A stretch of 64,000 nucleotides of DNA from Mucor racemosus (lineage: Eukaryota > Mucoromycota > Mucoromycetes > Mucorales > Mucoraceae), in contig JAPEHQ010000017.1 in assembly GCA_027405735.1 (NCBI GenBank), forward strand, positions 1,178,265 to 1,242,264, written 5' to 3'. This document shows positions 59,755 through 64,000 of the stretch, piece by piece (position 1 is the stretch's first letter; each line of letters begins with the position of its first letter). The position numbers were made by a program, and so were the translations under genes. A model generated the notes under the pieces. That model ran no database searches, was not told the origin of the DNA, and saw nothing but the letters and a program-made list of their open reading frames with translations.

Positions 59755-61898
59755 AGAAAGGAAGATGGATGTTTCCATTGTCCATGTGGGTTTGCAAGAC
59801 AATTACCCAGAAATGTGCCTAATCACGTCAGAAGCTGTCAAGGGCTTGTTTATAATAAACAATCTGAAAACAGTAATGACAATGCTGCAATGCAGGTTGG
59901 CAATAATATCAACCCAGAAGCAGATTTATTAGTTGAAAGCAATTTCAATCAAAATATGCCAACGACGAACAACGAGCAAACGCCCCAAGAACTAGATGAA
60001 GAGGATGTTGAAAATACAGAGGAGGATAAAGACAATGTTGAGGAGACGATCAATTTCCAGGGTGATACCCAAATTTCTCGGTTCTGTGGGTTTAATTTAA
60101 CGGAAACACATATATTGTACTAAATAATATTTCAATAGATCAAGATTACATTCTTGATTTCTATAACGACTTTGGTTTGCTTATCCATCGCAAATCTGAT
60201 GCAATTATATGTCTTTTATGTAGAATTGCAATTGAACCAAAAGCAACTTGGACCCACATGAAAAAAAATGGGCATTTCTTTGAAAAAAAATCACGTACTA
60301 TATCCAGGATGGATTTTTAAAAAAAAATAATAGATGCTGGTGCTATTGATAGAGAAAACATGGGAAAGTATTTCTGTCCAACAATTTTGGAATTGGATGA
60401 AATTTCGGTATTAGCTATTCAAAATGGACATGTTTGCTCAATATGCCAAGATAGTAATTTCTATGCAACAACATCGTTATTGACCATGAAGTGACATTTC
60501 AGAATGAACCATGAATATATTGAATTAGAAGATTACATATTTACTAGAAAACTACAAACCGTTTTCAACAATAATCGAGCAAAATACTATTGTATCAAAG
60601 TGAGTAAAAAAAATATTTGCGATATCAATTTTTTTTATATTAAACACAACAATGTAGAGCCAACAACTAGAACATTGTCTCTCGGTGTCTGGCCAAAAGA
60701 AACGGCAACAGTTATTCGGTAATAATGAATATGCCAGGCAGATGACTATACTGAATGATTACGGCAATGATGCAGATATATGCGACCACAGAGATAAACT
60801 TAACAATTCTTTTATAGAATACTTCAAATTGAACGAATTTTATGCAGAGTTTTCAACAGAAGAAAAAAGAAGTGATTTGGATTTGCGTAAGATGCTGTAC
60901 TTGTTTGTATCCAGAGAAACACAAACTGTTTGTCCATCATACGATCATATCAGAAAAATTATTCACAAATTTTTCTCAAGAATTAACAACAAGATGATAA
61001 AAACATCTGATGGTTACTTTTGGCGACAAAAAGTCAAATCAATGAATGCTCAAAGGCAAGGGATATATATAATACTAACAAAAAAACAAAAAAAAGTTGA
61101 CGTTTTATTAATTAGTTTGGTTACTCGTGGATTGGGATCTTTTGAAGTTGCAAGTTTGAAGCAATATGCAGATCATTGGGCCAATATGATTATGATGCTT
61201 GCAAGAACTATAAATCAAGAGAGTGATGAAGAAAAATGCAGTAGAATTTTGGTTTTTCGATTAAAAAAGGATCATGAACAGCGAACAAAAGCAAAAATTA
61301 CAAAAACTACTGTGTGAAGCAAAAAAAGATAATCCGAACGAAATTGTTATGGAGTTATTACTTTTTGATTTAAATATGAGCATTATCTGCCATCAAAATC
61401 CATTGCAGACAAACATTGTTGGTAGTATTTCAATGAAAACATCAAGATATACGTATTGCAAACTTCGGTTTCTGGATCACGATAGTGGATATAAATTTAT
61501 TAGAGATATGACAAAAGTACATGCAATCATGGTTTTTTTTTGCTTTAGAGCAACTATACTCTATGCTATTTTTATAAAAGAAGAAATTATCAACGTTCAA
61601 AAAGAAGGTAGGATACATGATTAGGATGATTTATTGTATATTAATTGTATCGTTTTTTTTTAAATCAATTATCCAGAGAATGGTAGTGAGAGGGAAGGCA
61701 ATGAAGCAGAAAATGAGGATAATGAAGTTGAAAGTGAAGAAGATGAGAACTTTGAAGTTGAAATTAATGAAGGAGGCGAAGGTCAAATTCAAAACGATAT
61801 TGATAGTGAAGTTAGACTTCAAGGTAGATATGAAGGTGTAGCTCAATATCAAGGCCATTCAACTGAACTACAACAACGCCAGATAGACCACCACCACC

Positions 61899-61952
<54 letters not shown>

Positions 61953-62227
61953 CAGACGAATTTGATGCAAATGACGAATCAGACAAATACGACTCAGAGG
62001 GTGGAGACAAGGTTTATGACTACGAAGAAATCGACGTTGATAATTTTGATCATCAAGAATACATTGTTTCTATATGTGATTTTGAACAAACAGAAGAACT
62101 TGAAGAATTAAAAAATTTTAAAGTTTTAAAAAAACCAAGTCGAATTTTAGAGAGCTGGTATTTAGAAATGGTAATTAATTATAATTTGACACACTATCCA
62201 AGAAAAGAGAACTTAATAAAAAGTTAA
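59755..62227 (+). pseudogene. OrsD-like subtelomeric gene, copy 2, broken
   Basis: Paralogue of 50409-51745. A finger-like block FHCPCGFARQLPRNVPNHVR opens it (59770), followed by an acidic stretch. OrsD-like sequence YNDFGLLIHRKSDAIICLLC and IAIEPKATWTHMKKN starts at 60139 after an AG acceptor. Further blocks are NGHVCSICQDSNFYATTSLL, LNDYGNDADICDHRDKLNN (60752) and FWRQKVKSMNAQRQ. From 61274 the frame is clean: CHQNPLQTNIVGSIS, then an intron 61608-61676 (phase agrees) and an acidic exon with eight His and about 14 Gln (61887-61952), ending YPRKENLIKS at 62227. Breaks: frame change near 60315, TGA at 60492 where copy 1 has TGG, and a frame change near 61280. No helicase motifs were found. 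Some mRNA may still be spliced. Confidence 0.6.
61885..61952. repeat. (CAC)8(CAA)n tract
   Basis: Eight CAC codons then about 14 CAA codons, in frame with the last exon of the OrsD-like gene. Confidence 0.85.
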
Positions 62228-63779
62228 AAATGATTTTACATTCAAATATTTGGTTATAAGAAAGAAACGGGGCTAAAGTAAGGTGGTAAGTAAGATAGAA
62301 GGATATGATATAAGTAAGTAAAAGAAGAAGTGAAATAGAGAATAAAAAAAAAATATAACAGCGATTATAGTTAGAATCAGGGTTCAGGATAAAAAAAAAT
62401 AAAAGGAGGGTTAGGGTTAGGATTGGGGTTAAGGTTAGGGTTAAGACTAGGGGTTAAATAAATAAATAAATAAAAAGATAAACAAACAAACAAATATAAA
62501 GAAGATAAATAAATAAATATACAAATAAAAGATAACAAATTAGGAAAAGAAATGCTAAATAACGAAATAAATAAAAGGATAAACAAACAAATAAAGATAA
62601 TTAGGAAATAAAAGATAAAAGCGAAACAAATTAGGAAATAAAAGATAAAATGAAACAAATTAGGAAAAAAATAAAGATAAAAGAATGAACCAAATTAGGA
62701 AAAAAAAGATAAAAAAGAACCAAATTAGGAAATAAAAGATAAAAGAACCAAATTAGGAAATAAAAGATAAAAGAGCCAAAATTAGGAAATAAAAAATATG
62801 AGAGAAAAAAGATTGTATTATAATATAAATATAAACAATTAAAAGATAAACAAGCAAACAAAAGGAAGGTAAAAAAATAAATAAATAAATAAACCAAAGG
62901 TAATGAATGTAAGGTAATAATAATAAAACGAATTGCCGAAGGCAATGAGAGTAAGTAAAAAATCATGAGAGAGAAAAAAAAAAAAAAAAAAAGGAATAGA
63001 TAGAGAAATATGAATAGCACCATCGAATTCACAATCGAAAATCAGGTATATATAATATCTTATATTGGCAAATAAAACGAATTGCCGAAGGCAATGAATG
63101 AGAGTAAAAGTAAAAGTAAAACGAGTTGCCAAAAGGCAATGAGTAAACTAAATAATTTTGAGAAAAAAAAAAAAAAAAAAAAAAAAATGAATAGATAGAC
63201 AAAAATAAATAGCATAATTGAATTCAGAATCGAAATTAAGGTACATATGAGTATGCAAGAATAAATAAAAATACCAAATTAGGAATACAAAAAATTACCA
63301 AATTAAGAAACATATAAACACAAACAAAACACAAACAAACATAAACAAAAGAAAAAAAAAAAAAAAAAAAAAATAATTAATAGATATAATATCATATATT
63401 GACTTCGGCAATATAAGATATTATATAAGTATATAATAACAATTAAACAAAAATCAAAACAAGATAAAAATTTACAAATAACAAAACAAAACATAACAAT
63501 AAATAAACATATTAAGATGAAAAAAAACAATATAAAAATAACAATACACAAGATACAAATATATATATAAACAGAAAAGAAAAATAACATAAACAAATAA
63601 ATAATATAAATAACTAGCATAACAATAATATAAACATATAAACTATAACTAAGAAATAAAATAATAAATAAACAAGATAATAAATAAATAATAATAATAG
63701 CAATATATTTAGAGTATAATACAAAAAAAAAAAACAAGAGTTATATAATGACTAGGCATAATATAAGGGATTAGAATTA
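62228..63779. repeat. A-rich subtelomeric filler
   Basis: Long purine-rich low-complexity DNA. It includes degenerate units of CAAATTAGGAAATAAAAGAT (about 62610-62790), a larger repeat at about 62925-63250 with AATTGCCGAAGGCAATGA at 62930 and 63071 and a variant at 63122, and A-runs at 62977, 63163 and 63352. Long minus-strand open frames here are rich in Phe, Leu and Ile only because of the base composition. Confidence 0.75.
62405..62457. repeat. Interstitial telomere-like repeats
   Basis: GGTTAGGGTTAGGATTGGGG and similar degenerate TTAGGG units, about 1.5 kb inside the chromosome end. Confidence 0.8.
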
Positions 63780-64000
63780 AAAATTAGGGATACAATTAAA
63801 CTAAGGACCAGGATTAGGGTTAATAATAAAATTAGGTTAAGATTAAGATTAAAGTTAAGATAAGGGTTAAAATCAGGATTAGGGTTAGGGTCAATATTAG
63901 GGTTAGGGTTAAGGTTAGGGTTAGGATTAGGGTTAGGGTTAGGGTTAGGGTTAGGGTTAGGGTTAGGGTTAGGGTTAGGGTTAGGGTTAGGGTTAGGGTT
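63780..64000 (+). repeat. Telomere (TTAGGG)n
   Basis: Degenerate units (TTAGGATTAGGG, GGGTTAAGG) from about 63780 give way to a perfect TTAGGG array from about 63927 to base 64000, some 12 units. The G-rich strand runs 5' to 3' towards the window edge, as at a right chromosome end. Confidence 0.95.

Noticed and set aside
62377..63737. Minus-strand frames of 90-144 codons near the telomere, membrane-like
   Set aside because: Composition effect of A-rich DNA on the opposite strand; no conserved motif.

Overview
The window is the right-hand end of a linear eukaryotic chromosome. It is strongly AT-rich, its real genes carry short GT-AG introns (mostly 55-80 bp), and it ends in a TTAGGG array running into base 64000. 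Gene content (F-box/WD40 protein, guanylate kinase, Yap/Pap1-type bZIP with a DUF3425-like domain, GT5/GT4-type glycosyltransferase, Fanzor-type nuclease, OrsD/RecQ-like subtelomeric genes) fits a fungus. The style of introns, the poly-A/T and poly-Q tracts and the Fanzor type suggest an early-diverging one, probably Mucoromycota; that placement is inference.

Layout. 0.5-2.1 kb: a three-exon F-box/WD40 gene. 2-24 kb: a transposon graveyard. Its main resident is a 7.5-kb hAT element (7715-15211) with both ends and an 8-bp target duplication. It carries a broken transposase gene and a nested Tc1/mariner-like element. Further right are other hAT ends and two 529-bp solo LTRs in opposite orientation whose target duplications show that the DNA between them has been inverted. 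24-26 kb: guanylate kinase and, divergently, a small serine-rich protein gene. 27-34 kb: a decayed Fanzor copy, then a CACTA-type element (29313-33382) that holds a third solo LTR and what looks like one captured exon of a dynein intermediate chain gene. 36-38 kb: a bZIP regulator with a long polyglutamine tract. 39-43 kb: an intact 1195-codon Fanzor (eukaryotic TnpB-like) nuclease gene. 45-48 kb: a type II membrane glycosyltransferase.

50-64 kb is subtelomere. It holds two decayed copies of an OrsD-like zinc-finger gene, one of which ends in RecQ-like helicase motifs and is cut by a second CACTA-type copy. Next come a satellite of about 209-bp monomers carrying palindromes, and an unrecognised five-exon gene whose upstream region is also duplicated inside the satellite. 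The last part is A-rich subtelomeric filler with interstitial telomere-like repeats, then the telomere.

Most likely functional: F-box/WD40, guanylate kinase, small Ser-rich protein, bZIP, Fanzor, glycosyltransferase and possibly the 58-kb gene. The rest is mobile or decayed DNA. No tRNA, rRNA or CRISPR array was recognised.
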